Position numbers and translations under genes: made by a program. A stretch of 64,000 nt of DNA from Branchiostoma floridae (lineage: Eukaryota > Chordata > Leptocardii > Amphioxiformes > Branchiostomatidae): positions 24,139,824 through 24,203,823 of the forward strand of contig NC_049987.1 in assembly GCF_000003815.2 (NCBI RefSeq). Reading direction: 5' to 3'. This document shows positions 24,061-35,921 of this stretch, piece by piece. Position 1 is the stretch's first letter, and each line of letters begins with the position of its first letter. Under the pieces are notes generated by a model, which searched no databases, was not told the DNA's origin, and was given only the letters and a program-made list of their open reading frames with translations.

Positions 24061-27000
24061 AGTGCTGGAAGCACCGACCCAAGTGCTACAGCATGGTTCG
24101 TCTTTCCTGGAACGGGGCTACGAAGGAGACTCATGCTGAAGGATGCAACCCCGAAGAAACTGAAAAAAGCTTTCAAGTTGCCGGGGTATCCTGAGTTCCT
24201 CGTCGACATAGAACATGACCTGGTTGTCTTCGTAGATGAGGAAGACAGCCTAATCCCAGATTTGGTGCCCAACAAAGAGTACAAAATAGAGGTTGAAGAT
24301 GTTGGTGACACCGATAGTAAGTTGGTCAGAATAAAGCTGTTTATTCCTTAGATACACCAGTGCCAGTTTCTACTCCAGCCCTATCTACATCATGATTTCT
24401 TGCTAGGGAGGCATTGATTGTGTATTGCGAGGAAAGCATATTTTTTCTTTCTTGTTTTCTTTCTTTCTTTCAATTTCTCCTGTCCTTTTCATTCGTAAGC
24501 TTTTATGGTATGAAATATTGATTCCTGAGGTAGAGATACCTTTTTTCTCACTTTCCTGTGTTACTACATGAATTACGGGTATAATTAACAGTTTCTTCCC
24601 CCTCTAGGCTGCCATAATAGTAAAGAGAGAGGGTAATTGCCACTATTATTCAGGTGGAGCAAGGTAGAGTAGGTCAGAGTTCTTCGTCATTAGCATAAGG
24701 ATATGCAAATTGAATGCATATACGTTTGTAGTAGTCAGCTGTGTTCTGCTGCTGCAGTGATCTATGTTAACGATATATGATATATGTTAACGATATGACG
24801 ATATAACGATATGTCAACATGGTTCATTCCTGACGCCTACCCTTACCCCCTAGCCTCAATATCTGCCATAGCCAATATGGTGTTCAGCAAGGGTGCATAG
24901 CAAGGGTGCACAAGGGACAATAGACCATGGGGCCTGTTGCTTGCGAATGTCGCTGACGCCGCATTGATACGCTATTGACTATCTGCTTCTCTATTTTCTA
25001 TCGTCAAACGTAATCGTTTAGGCTTGGCGCCACGCTGCTTAATCTACCCTTCAAACATTTTACCGCAGTGCCGCAACGCCTTCCTCTTCGCGCTTTATGA
25101 ATCCTTTATAGAGCTCCGGGACCCTCGGACAAGTCCAGACGAACAATAGGGGATGTCAGTTTTTTTTCTTAATCACTAAAATATTCACAGCGTCCAAGAC
25201 ATATTCAAACATGCTGCCAAAAAACAATAGGTGACGGCATAGGGTACCCGGGAATTTCCCAAATATAAAGCTTCTGTTCACGCAAAGGAAGGACAGAAGG
25301 CAAAAAAAATACTTAGGAATGTTTTGATCCAGTCATGTGAGTCAATTCGAAGCGATGTTGTATTCACAGATGGACCATCTAAGAAAGCTCCATCCTCGGC
25401 AACGCCGCCCCATCTGTCGGACGACATCCAGAGGGCCATGATGTGCTGCCAGGCTATCTACCAGGACGGACCCGAGAAGGTCGTGCAGTTTCTCAACAAA
25501 CCGGAGAACCTGTGTCTGCACAACTTCGGGGAAGTCTGCGTGTCCCGGCACGGGAGACTCACCTACATGCTGGCTGAGACGGACGATAGGGACGAGCTCT
25601 TCATAGCCTTCAGAGGTAAGAACTTAGTAGTAAAGAAGGGGCTAACTATGACATCTTCCTGGGGCCAAGAAAAAATCATCATTGATTTCATAGAAAACAT
25701 AATATACCAGAACTCTATGACCACCACTTGCGGCTGCAAATTGTAGTTATGATGCACATTAACGCATATATGATTTTTATGATAAAATTACACCTACCAA
25801 ACCTGACACAACCCCCTGCAGAAATTGGTACATCCAAACGACCGACATCGGAAAGGTGTCAATGTAATATACAGACTGAAATGTGACGAACCCAACAATA
25901 AGAACACTTACATCGGTGAGACCAACCAGCCGGTGCAAATAACATTGCAGACCTAGCACTAACGACTACTCCTTGACCATATTCCACCACATGAAGCACA
26001 ACCAGGGACACTCCTTCAATCTCCAATTCACAGACATCCTAGACCGCGAACCCGACTGGTTCGAACTTCAGAGAGGCTATATATGAGAGAACATACAATC
26101 CCAGGAAATAGGGTCTAAGTGATGAACTTTCCGGGATCTAAATCCCCCTCCCCCAACCCGCGACCATACTTTAGCTCCTGTACTCAAAAAGGAGCTAATT
26201 GACTCATTTGCATCATGCATCATTGGACTATAAAAAAACTCTCGTCATCCTTTTGCACGTCAATTCATAGGCAGGTAGAAAACCTACTCTTCTTCAACCA
26301 GTTTCCTCAGTTTTACAGACAAAAGGTAGTGGATGCTACCTGAAACGTCTGACTGTTTCCAAAATCATATCCAGACGTTTCAGTAACTGTTTTTGGCATA
26401 TCTTATTACCTTATAACTTCATCGACGAAAATTACACCTTTCCTTTTTTGAAACATCTCTCCGTAGGCACACAGAGCTACGAAGATATACTCTCGGATCT
26501 GTCCATTTGGCAAGGGTCTGGTACGAAAAGGGAGTCTTCCATGGGCGGGAAGTGTCACGCCGGCTTCCTGCAGCTGGCCTCCTGTTTTCCCGTTGATCCT
26601 ATTCTGCGTAAGTACGTGTACGGTAAGGATGGCGACAACTGCGCGCGTATTGTTGTGTGTGGGCACAGCATGGGAGGCGCTGTGGCTCACATTGTCACTC
26701 TCAACATGCTTGCCGACCTAAAGAGATGCAGTCGTGACACAGAAAAGGTCCTGTCCATCGCCGTCGGAGCGCCGTACTTTGGTGACCGCGAAATGCGCGA
26801 CTACGCAGAGAAGCACGACCTGTCGGACAACCTGCTCACCATCGTCAACCAGAACGACCCGGTGCCGCGGCTGCTGCAGTTGGCGGAGGCATTTCAATGC
26901 GCTACAAAGGCTGGAACATGGAAGGTATAGGCAAGAAAAATAGAGTTCAACGACCTCATAGCTTCGCTAAATGATGTTAACCTTTTCCCAAAATATGGAA

Positions 27001-30000
27001 GTTTTATCTGAGTAAAGAGGGTCACTGTAGCATTTATTTTTAATAATTTTGTAAACGGGACCCTGACTTGCATTTACACAAGTCAATCTAAACTCAGACT
27101 CAAAATTAACAAAATACCTCCGTTTTTACCTTCTGTTTTCTTTGTTGTAAAAATGATTCTATGATATCTCCGACAACACAACCGGGCATACTTATTTTGA
27201 CTATGCATTTTACCATGCAGGTAAAGAGGATTGTCAGGAATGCCTTGCCGACTCTAAGACTGGCTTTACAAGCGCTCTCGCTCACCGGCGTCGGAGGCCA
27301 AGTAGTTGCCGCCGCTGCTGCAGCAATCGCTATGGTGGACCAACTCCCCACATACCTTGAAGACATCAGCAAGTTGCTAGGAAGTTATGTGGAAGCTGTG
27401 GGAGACGTCCTGAAATACACCCCCCTGGGCTGGTACATGTTCATCACACACCACAGGCCTCCAGGCGCAGGGACGAATAACCAATGGCACGTGTCCTACA
27501 TGGCAACTGCAGAGGAAGTCGTCCAGGCCATGAAGGAGACCGGCGAAATGAAGTGGCCAGGTAATGTTTTCCTGGTCAGTCGAATTAAACTACAGACTCA
27601 GTTTAGCTCCCAATAATACTAGTCATGTACATCATCATTACGAAACTTAGATTCATTGAAGGCTAGTAGCTTAACCATAGTTTCTGACTCATATCTAGCC
27701 TATATGGTAGCTACCTGTACATTCTGCATATTTCAGTGGACAGGATGAACGAGCACAAGATCAGCGAATACGCAACTGTCTACCCAACGACCACAGCTCT
27801 GGGGCAGCCAACGAAGTTCGACATCGCGCTGGAGGTAGTCAGAGAGAGCCTGGAGACATCCAGCTTACAGGACAATATCAAGAAACCCCGAGAAGTTGTA
27901 CATTACAATCCTTTCGAGCTTGTCATCAGTGGTGTCAACGTGGGTAGAGTTGGTGAGTTTTCTTGCTTTTCGTGTTTTTTTTACGTTTTACTTGATTGTT
28001 ATCCCTGGGCGACCGATTTGGCTGTGTGTTGCCTGTGTACCAACCTCTGATGCCGACCTGTCGCTTGACTTTCTCGAAGGATGTATTGTGTAAACGTCGG
28101 GCTGCCAATAAATGAATCCACATACAAATAGAGGCACAAATGTAACGAGTTAGAATAATATGATACAACTAAATGTCAACCATTTGGCATTTAAGCGTAA
28201 AAAAGGCTTGTTCATATTCAACGAGGGTGTCTAACATTCATTACTAGTGGAACCGAACCTATTGTGTAGTTCAAGCTCTCAATTCTCCAGGAGTTCTGTT
28301 TTCCTGAGCGTAACATATCACCATTGCTCACAATTGTTGACTGTTGTCATTGTTAAGTTGCCTTTACATTTGGTCCCATACACCAGGTGCTGAGGGGTCA
28401 AAGAAAAGGGGAAAGAAACTCCAGATAGTCGTCACTGGGCAAAATCTTGAGTTCTTCAGTTTGCCAGAAAAGCCTTTCACAGGTAAGAGGTTGTAACTTT
28501 ACCGCAAGACAGAGTTAGCTATTTATCTCATTCTTTTAGCTCAAAAAAGTATTTCTCATGAAAAGCTTGATAATTACAAAATATGTGATAGTGATAAGTA
28601 AAACCTTGTCTCATTTTTTCGCCAACAAGGATTTTCATTCTTCTTCTGGAGAATAAATGTGATAGCAACCCCCTTATCACATTGATTCTCCAAAGAGAGA
28701 ACCAGAATTCTTCTTCTGGAGAATAAATGTGATAGCAACCCCCTTATCACATTATTTCACCAAAGAGAGAACCAGAATTCTTCTTTTGGAGAATAAATGT
28801 GATAGCAACCCCTTTATCACATTAATTCTCCAAAGTGAGAACCAGAATTCTTGGGTTGCTATCACATGTATTCTCAAGAAGAAGACTCCTGGTTCACTCT
28901 TTGGAGAATTAATGTGATAAAGGGGTTGCTATCACATTAATTCTCCAGAAGAAGATTGTAGTAACACTCATTTGGTGAATTAATGTGATATGAAAACCTA
29001 AATCCTTTATCACAACTTTTTCAGTTATCACGACTTTCATTTTAAATACTTTTCAGTGCTAAATGTAATAATCATAAGTGATCATGTGGTACTAAAAAAT
29101 GCAACAACTGTGAGCAAATACAGCGCATTTTACTCACGTCGGTAGTTATGAAAATAGGGTATTTTTTCTTCAAGGAATTCCAGCTGACATGAAGAGGGGC
29201 ATAGAGACGAAGGTCTATGCTGATGAGGTCACTCTGGAGTGTGAGCTGGAAGCGGAAGAGCTGGTCGACCCCGTACCAAAGGTTCACTTCACAACTCATT
29301 TTGAGGAAAAGGAAATATCACTCACCAGAAAGCAAGTCAAAGTAAGTAATGAAATCATTATATGTAAAGGATATCCAATCCTGAAGTATAAAGTAGAAGG
29401 TAATTGATTACTGATTACCCACTCTTTCAGCCTAATTCATACTCGAGAACTAGGGAAGATTGAGCTGTGTGTTGTATAATCTATTTCAGGAAGCCAAAGG
29501 CCTGACCATTTCCGAGTGTGTTGTCAACGACCTCAGCCCAGTCCAGCTGGTCAAAGCCATTGAACGAAGTTTGTCCAACATCTTACTGGCAGCAGACCGA
29601 AAGAAAGCGACGGAGTCGGATGGTCTATTGAAGTTCCTCATTCGTCTGGATGAACAACGCAAATCGGTGAAGGAAGGTCAGTAAACGCTAATCTAATCCT
29701 AGCAAAGGTGCCTATGGTTATCAAGATTCATCCCAAGAACCTTATTTACAGCATTAAATTAAAAACGATTTCTACTATCAAACTTCTCTCAAGACCATCA
29801 AAATTTGAAATACGTTTGGAACAATAAGCAAAATACCACTAGCTGTCTGTGATAGTAAACTGTCTCCCTTTAACCACTTTGTTTTGTTCGGTCGTAGGTA
29901 AAGACAATGTAAAGCTGAAGAAAATGATTGACGAGTCAGAGAGTTTAGACGATCTGATGCAGGACAAAGATTTGCTCCGAGTAGTTGTGGAAATCTTGGC

Positions 30001-33000
30001 AGAATTTGGTCAATACTTGAAGGTCGAGTACCCGTTCAGTCCGGCACACTGGCTAATGGCTTCGTTCATGGGGCTGGTGACCATTGCGGGTATTGTGGCA
30101 ACAGGTATGTATATATATGGCCATCCTATCATTTCTAGAATGTGGTGTTCTGAAGAATGTCAGGTTCTCTTCTATTATCTTGTGGTTTTACTATTCCTGT
30201 ACACTGTGAGTCACTCGTGTCGCCGCCAACTTGCGCTTTAAGTGTTCTTTTGGTTATACTGAACCTTTGATTCGCCTGTCCTTAGCACATAGTTAAATAA
30301 CCAAGCTGCAAGGGTGCCTAAACCACATTTCTCTCACATGAAGGTGGAGGTGCTGCCATATTCTTTGGAGCGATCGCCTTGAGTAGCGGGGCAGCAATCG
30401 TAATTGGGGCTGGAGGCGCCACTGCTGCCATCGCCAGTTTAGGCTTGAATGTCTGGTACCACAGGCTGTTCAGGGACTATGAGAAGAACTACAAAGCTAT
30501 TCTGAAGTAAGACACTCCTCTTTGCTTGTCTTTAATCTCAAAGGTAGTAATCACAGTCAATGTTTTTGGCAGTTTTGTTAAGTATTTAATTGAATAATTA
30601 TTTGTGAAATCATGTTTGACATTGTCCTAGCTTCAGTGGAGATCAGTAGATGTTTTAATTTACATGATTTGATATTTTCAAGAACATATATGATTTTTAT
30701 CAGCTTACCGACCAACAAAAATCAATCTTCTTGCTTTTAAGCAAGAAAATACTTAAAAGTCGTCCAACCCATTTATATATGAAAATGTTGGACAATTCAT
30801 CCTCTATTGCATACGGAAAAAGAAGTCAAACCCATCAAATAGCTTAAGTAGAAATTGATTTAGTTTAGACGTTATTCCCTTTTGATTTATCTATGATTAT
30901 CATTTCCATTGTTAATTATGTTTATGTATACCACTACTACTTTACTTTGTATGCAATTAGCCCTTGCAATAAAGATATATATGTCACAGTAGAGATGTCG
31001 ATCCAGTAGAATCGTCGATTCTCCTATCAGAGATCTCGATCGGAGCTGGTCCTAGGGCCAGCTCCGATCGGAGTCTCTCCTAGGAGAATCGACGATTCTA
31101 CTAGTATAGATTGCGATCGGGGTCTCTCCCAGGAGAATAGACGATTCTACTAGGAGAGACCCCGATCGGAGTTGGCCCTAGGACCAGCTCCGATCCAAAC
31201 TCAAAGGATACTAAGATATAGGAAACAAGCCATACTTTTTTGATAAAGAATGATTTTATTTAGTATTAATGCAGTATTAGGCTTGTGTGTAGTTGTTAAT
31301 GAGTTAGTAGGTTTGCATTAATACTAAATAAAATCATTGTTTATCAAAAAAAGTATTGCTGTTTCCCATATCTTAGTATCATTTGAGTTTGGATCGGAGT
31401 TGACCCTAGGAGAGACCCCGATCGCAATCTATACTAGTAGAATCGTCGATTTTCCTAGGAGAGACCCCAATCGGAGCTGGCCCTAGGACCAGCTCCGATC
31501 GAGATCTCTCCTAGGAGAATCGACGATTCTACTGGATCGACATCTCTACTGTGACATATATATATATATATATAAAAAATCAGAGGATGGAGTAGTGTTA
31601 ACATACCCTTTGCTAGGTGAAACATTATGGTAAGACATTGTCATATTGTCAAAACTTTAGGATGCTGATTAAGGAGTTACCTGAGCCACAGAGTCAGAGG
31701 AAAGGTGGCGCTAATGCCGATGACGGAACATTGTACGGCTTGGAACGCGCCCTTTACACCAAGTACGAGGTCAGACATATTTTACTCATATATGCGTGCC
31801 AACAAAGGTCTTTCCATTCTATTGACTTCAATTTTGAATGAAATGCTGATGGCACAATCCCCGATTTTTATCTGTATCCCACGGCCTCTGGTCATCGCCA
31901 TCTCCGGAAAATAACCGAAACAAAATGATGAGAGAAATATTTTAGGTAGAAAATTACAAAAAAACATGAGTGCAAGATTCATCATCATGACATAGAATTA
32001 TGTTTGCCTCTTCAATGGAGCTATCCTATGCTGTTTGCGCACTTTGATGAACTTGTCTGTATAATAATCAAAATGTAAACAATATTCTGTTACCCTTCAA
32101 TCGATTAGGATGCAAGCCATAGAACGTCTTGCCCATGGAAAATATGATGATGATCGTAACCTGTAGAGGACAATCATACAAGAATATTTCTTAAAACACC
32201 CTGATACTTTCCAACCTAGGGCCTCGGTTATCTCAACAGACCTGTTGATGAAGTTATGGATAAGAAGCCCTTTGAAGACTCCCCTAAGCTGCAAAATGCT
32301 AAAGAAGAGTCCCAGAAGGAAGCTCTCCGACGCTGCCAGATGGCTTGTGACCTGTTTGCCATTCGCCAGTTGCTGCAGAAGTCCTGCTTCGTCGGATTAT
32401 TTGGACCGCAGAATGCTGGTAAATCCACGCTCATCGAAAAGACCTGGGGTGTGTCTGTGAAGGAGAGGGGGTTCAAGACCCACACCTCGGCTCCAGACCT
32501 GTACAAGGCGAAGGGGACGGAAAGAATGGTGGTAAGTGTTGGGGACGACATTTATGTGGAAGCCTGAACGTGTTCTAGATGAAAAATTACACTTTTATTA
32601 CCTTGTTCTTATTATCTTGTACACAACCAGGATGTACTCACTGTGCAGAACTCCAGTCAGAAGCTCTGAGGAAGGTGTCTGATAGACACCGAAACGGAAG
32701 CACAGCAAGTACATCCTGGTTGTGGACATTAATTCTGCTATATCCTCTTATATCATACGTTTCATTACCGTTTTTAATTAAACCTGTCCGGCTTCTTTAA
32801 GATCATAGACTTTCCGGGCACCACTACAATCGACGATCAAGTTGCTAACCTGGCTAACAACTGCGGGGGGCTGTCTAGCATCCTCATCCTCGTCATGCCG
32901 TTCCAAGGAGACACCAGCACGGACCACGTCACACAGCTGGAGAAAGCTAACAAGCTGGTAGAAGATTTCGACTGTTCTATTCTCCTGTGCATCAGCCAAT

Positions 33001-33643
33001 GCGGTCGTTTCAAGGACATATTGAAGGTGCGCCCGAAAACATTCTTCTACCTACAATTTATCAGCGTGAGAGATGTGCTAAGCTGTACGTCCATTGTTTC
33101 TGATTGAAGCTTGTCAGCTAGAAACCAATGATACTCACTTTTTATAGTTGCTCAAGAAATAATCTATATCTTTTTTTCTCAGGAATGTTCAAAACACGTT
33201 CAATAATGATCACTCAAAGCATACTGAAGTCCATGCATCATAACAACAATCTCAAGCTCTGAGTCATGATCTATATATATATGATGACATTTGACACAAC
33301 ATCTATTACTTCATGATGATCTATTTATTAGTAGCTCATTTTTATAACTATGCAAAACGATCATGCCTTCGATATTGTTTCTTATTGTTGTTGTTGTTGT
33401 TTTTGTTGTGTTCAGGACAAGGAAACTGTGGATGTCTTCAGGGAGGACTACACAAAACACCTGAAGATCGACGCCGCCAACATCCTCTTCACGGAGCTTG
33501 TGGAGACCGAGGCCATGGAGAGCAGGGGCGTGGTCGGGGCAGATGGGGTGAGGACGTGGTTGAAAGATTGGCTGATTAAATATGATGTGTTTGAAAACAA
33601 TGTTGATGAGCTCTACGCAGCTGTTAACATGAGCAGGGAGTGA
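24055..33643 (+). CDS. Gene 2: lipase class 3 / transmembrane hairpin / P-loop GTPase fusion protein
   Basis: Paralogue of gene 1 with the same 14 exons and intron phases, 1,071 aa: 24055-24316, 25370-25615, 26467-26924, 27221-27560, 27737-27952, 28387-28482, 29175-29341, 29490-29676, 29898-30104, 30344-30506, 31661-31769, 32220-32531, 32802-33026, 33416-33643. Exons 6, 7 and 10 have exactly the gene 1 lengths (96, 167, 163). The lipase part shows FRGT, GHSMGG (Ser237), VGAPYFGD, NQNDPVPR (Asp300) and PLGWYMFITHH (His399/His400 are candidates for a catalytic histidine). A two-helix hydrophobic hairpin spans about 709-760. The GTPase shows GPQNAGKST (Lys885), DFPGT (924-928) and ISQCGRF where the N/TKxD motif is expected. 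All 14 exons are open and the splice sites are good, so the copy looks functional. Substrate and role are not known from sequence. Confidence 0.88.
25780..26400 (+). mobile_element. Penelope-like retroelement remnant in gene 2 intron 2
   Basis: A broken frame from about 25,858 reads NVIYRLKCDEPNNKNTYIGE, resembling the start of a GIY-YIG endonuclease domain. Downstream fragments include HHMKHNQGHSF and ILDREPDWFE, which fit the same C-terminal region. It ends with a non-coding tail containing CCTGAAACGTCTGAC. Stops and frameshifts show that it is dead. Similar tail pieces occur near 47,560 and 62,970. Confidence 0.6.
28636..28956. repeat. Direct-and-inverted repeat array in gene 2 intron 6
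   Basis: Three direct copies of a unit of about 72 bp are followed by two inverted half-copies. Each unit is itself an inverted repeat: GGAGAATAAATGTGATA, a short AACCCCC loop, then TTATCACATTGATTCTCC. Strong cruciform or hairpin potential. No coding content. Confidence 0.85.
30975..31565. mobile_element. Near-perfect 590-bp palindrome (foldback element) in gene 2 intron 10
   Basis: Arms of about 270-280 bases are inverted copies. The left starts ATATGTCACAGTAGAGATGT and the right ends ACATCTCTACTGTGACATAT. Shorter palindromes such as CTAGGGCCAGCTCCGATCGG are nested within each arm. The left arm has about 50 extra bases. The centre pairs ATTTTATTTAGTATTAATGC with its inverse. It is flanked by TA-rich sequence, consistent with insertion into a TA repeat. 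No transposase. Confidence 0.9.
32618..32722. repeat. Small hairpin in gene 2 intron 12
   Basis: ACAACCAGGATGTACT near 32,624 is inverted as AGTACATCCTGGTTGT near 32,708. The middle contains GTCTGATAGACACCGAAACG, a short piece also found near 39,014 in gene 3 intron 4. Confidence 0.7.
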
Positions 33644-35921
33644 GCAACCTCACAATGAGTAACTCTCCAAGGTTCGTCTCGGTTTTATGTATATTTATCG
33701 GGCTTTCTATTTTGTACTGTTTGTCCGGAGGCCATGAAGAAAATGGCACAAAATAGAAATCCCGACAAAATGCCTAACATTACGACGAAAACAGAGCCGA
33801 ACCTCTGCTTTTGAGAGTAACTCTGAGAATAACTTTGTTGATTTATCAGAGATACAACTTTACTCTCAGGCGTCTCTAGCTGCAGACAAGAGAACGACAG
33901 GAGGAAGTGATAGGAACCTGTGTCATGTAATGACATTAGACAGATTGTGATAACATTTTTCTGCCTATCTGGTAGTGCTTAGGACTTGCCAAATACATTT
34001 TAAGTTTGTATTGATTTATACAATTCGTTATATCCACACAGTATCTTATAATCGTGCACAATTTGCGTGCTAATATTGATGTGTAGTTTTGCCTGTTTTT
34101 TGACAAGCTTTGGGTAGGATAATTTGTTATGAAATTGGCATGAATGTTTGCTGTAATTGTTCTGCCGTTGTATATCTTCATCAAATGTACTCCTTTGCAT
34201 CTGGGCTATAACATTACTATTAGCAGGCAATTGTAATGGCATAATTGTGACAGTAGATAAAGCAGTATTTGTGTTGACTTGTGCTGAATGGAGTCAATCT
34301 TATATATGGAATGTTGATATGTTCAACACCGTTACCATGTGCCTTACAAAAGTGACAACAAGACATCATTCTAAAGAAAGATAGATTTTGGGACATGATT
34401 GTTTTATAGTACCTATAATGTCATAATGTAAGTTTTATTGCAACTTAAATGCCATGTGCACAGAGGCTGACTAATGTATGACTTAATGAAGGAGAGCTAA
34501 TGCACACTTAGATGCAAACTTGTAACGAATATGGGTGTAAATCATAGGGATATATGATAATAATTCATAATTATGTATACAATCAGATTTCTACTTGTTA
34601 TGAAATGAGAAGGAAGCGGCGTCAGATCAGTGAAATGGACACATAATATGTCCTCCCTGTCTTAGAAGTTTCTACTGGATATACTGGGTTTCGCTGCCCA
34701 CATGATTCGCTGATTTAAATAAAAGTAGAAAATTTTGTTTCTGTACGTTTTTTTTGGGGGGGGGGGTTGTGCTCTGATACTGTCATGAGTGAAGACTAGC
34801 TGCATCGGGAATAGAACTGTAACTCGGGTACTGTAGATTGCCTATCAAGGTATCAAGGCAGAAAACATTTGTTTCCTTGACTCCTTGCTTTCAGCAGCAA
34901 GGCTATGGAACAGTGTAGGTAAATCTTTTGGACCGGTCATCAAATCTTTTAGTGACGAAAGAATCTGCTCAGCCTTTGAATATATGATAAACGTGCATAC
35001 CGGCGGTCTGGAATAATATTTGTGCTGGGGGAATTAGTTGCAATGCACTCAAGTTACGCAAGACGTCGCTCAGTAGATGAAGAAGCCCGTGATCACAAAC
35101 CAAAATGTGGAGAACAGGGTCGTTTTGTCGCTCAGGACTAGTGTCGACGTGAATGTGCCTATCTGTATGAGATTGAGAATGAACTATACCTGGCTACTTA
35201 TATAAATCATTCGAACACTGCATGGAACCCATGCCTAGTTTAGTCTGATTTGAACCCACCGTATCAGTGCATACTGCAGATGTTTTCTTTCACGTTCAAC
35301 AAGGAGGTAGTCACCTGATATACTATTGTACCAGCACATCACAATGTAATCATGCGAATCCTTATCAAATAAACAGCTCAGAACTGTAAATAACTATGGG
35401 CATTTGCATACATCAACATTCTATCATGTCATTTTTTTTTCATAATACCACGTTGTAGTGAACAATGGCCACGACTAGAGATGGTACACTATAAAGCTTG
35501 TGTAGTACTTAATCAGCTGTCAAGTGTTCTTGCATCTTGAGAAGTTGGTGATGGGCCCGAGTCTTAAAAGCGTGGCCATGGAGTCCACTTCCAGTGATGT
35601 CTCTGTTCGTGACCCTATTCAATGTAGTAACTGCTGCGTTTATGCAGCCATGCGTCAAATTCGCGTATCGGCCAAAGTTTTTGTGTAGAGACCCTGTTGT
35701 ACACCTGTTAGCCAATGGGTCACTTATTATCGTCTCAGTGCGCCCTACGCGGCGGTACAGCCGATTAAACCCTACATGACCTCTGAGGGCAGACCAAGGG
35801 TGAACAACACAAAAGGTGCCGCGGATGACAACACATGTACAGTCGGTAACAATAAATCTTTCCTGGCAACTTTTGAAACCCTGCAGATTTTTCTTAAAGA
35901 AGCACAACCCATCTAAGAGAC
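33644..35921. other. 3' flank of gene 2 and intergenic region before gene 3
   Basis: About 34,500-35,400 resembles the 3' flank of gene 1, marking the right end of the duplicated block. A minus-strand open frame of 152 codons at 35,509-35,967 has no recognisable domain and overlaps the gene 3 first exon, so I do not call it. A run of G lies at 34,757-34,766. Otherwise I see nothing. Confidence 0.55.
34718..34723 (+). promoter_or_regulatory. Candidate poly(A) signal, gene 2
   Basis: AATAAA in CTGATTTAAATAAAAGTAGAAAA, aligned with the candidate signal of gene 1 at 15,745. Shared position and context support it. Confidence 0.45.

Noticed and set aside
23739-24311. Minus-strand open frame of 190 codons
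   Set aside because: Its larger part is antisense to gene 2 exon 1 and the rest crosses a repeat. The shorter antisense frame opposite gene 1 exon 1 also points to a shadow of the sense coding sequence.
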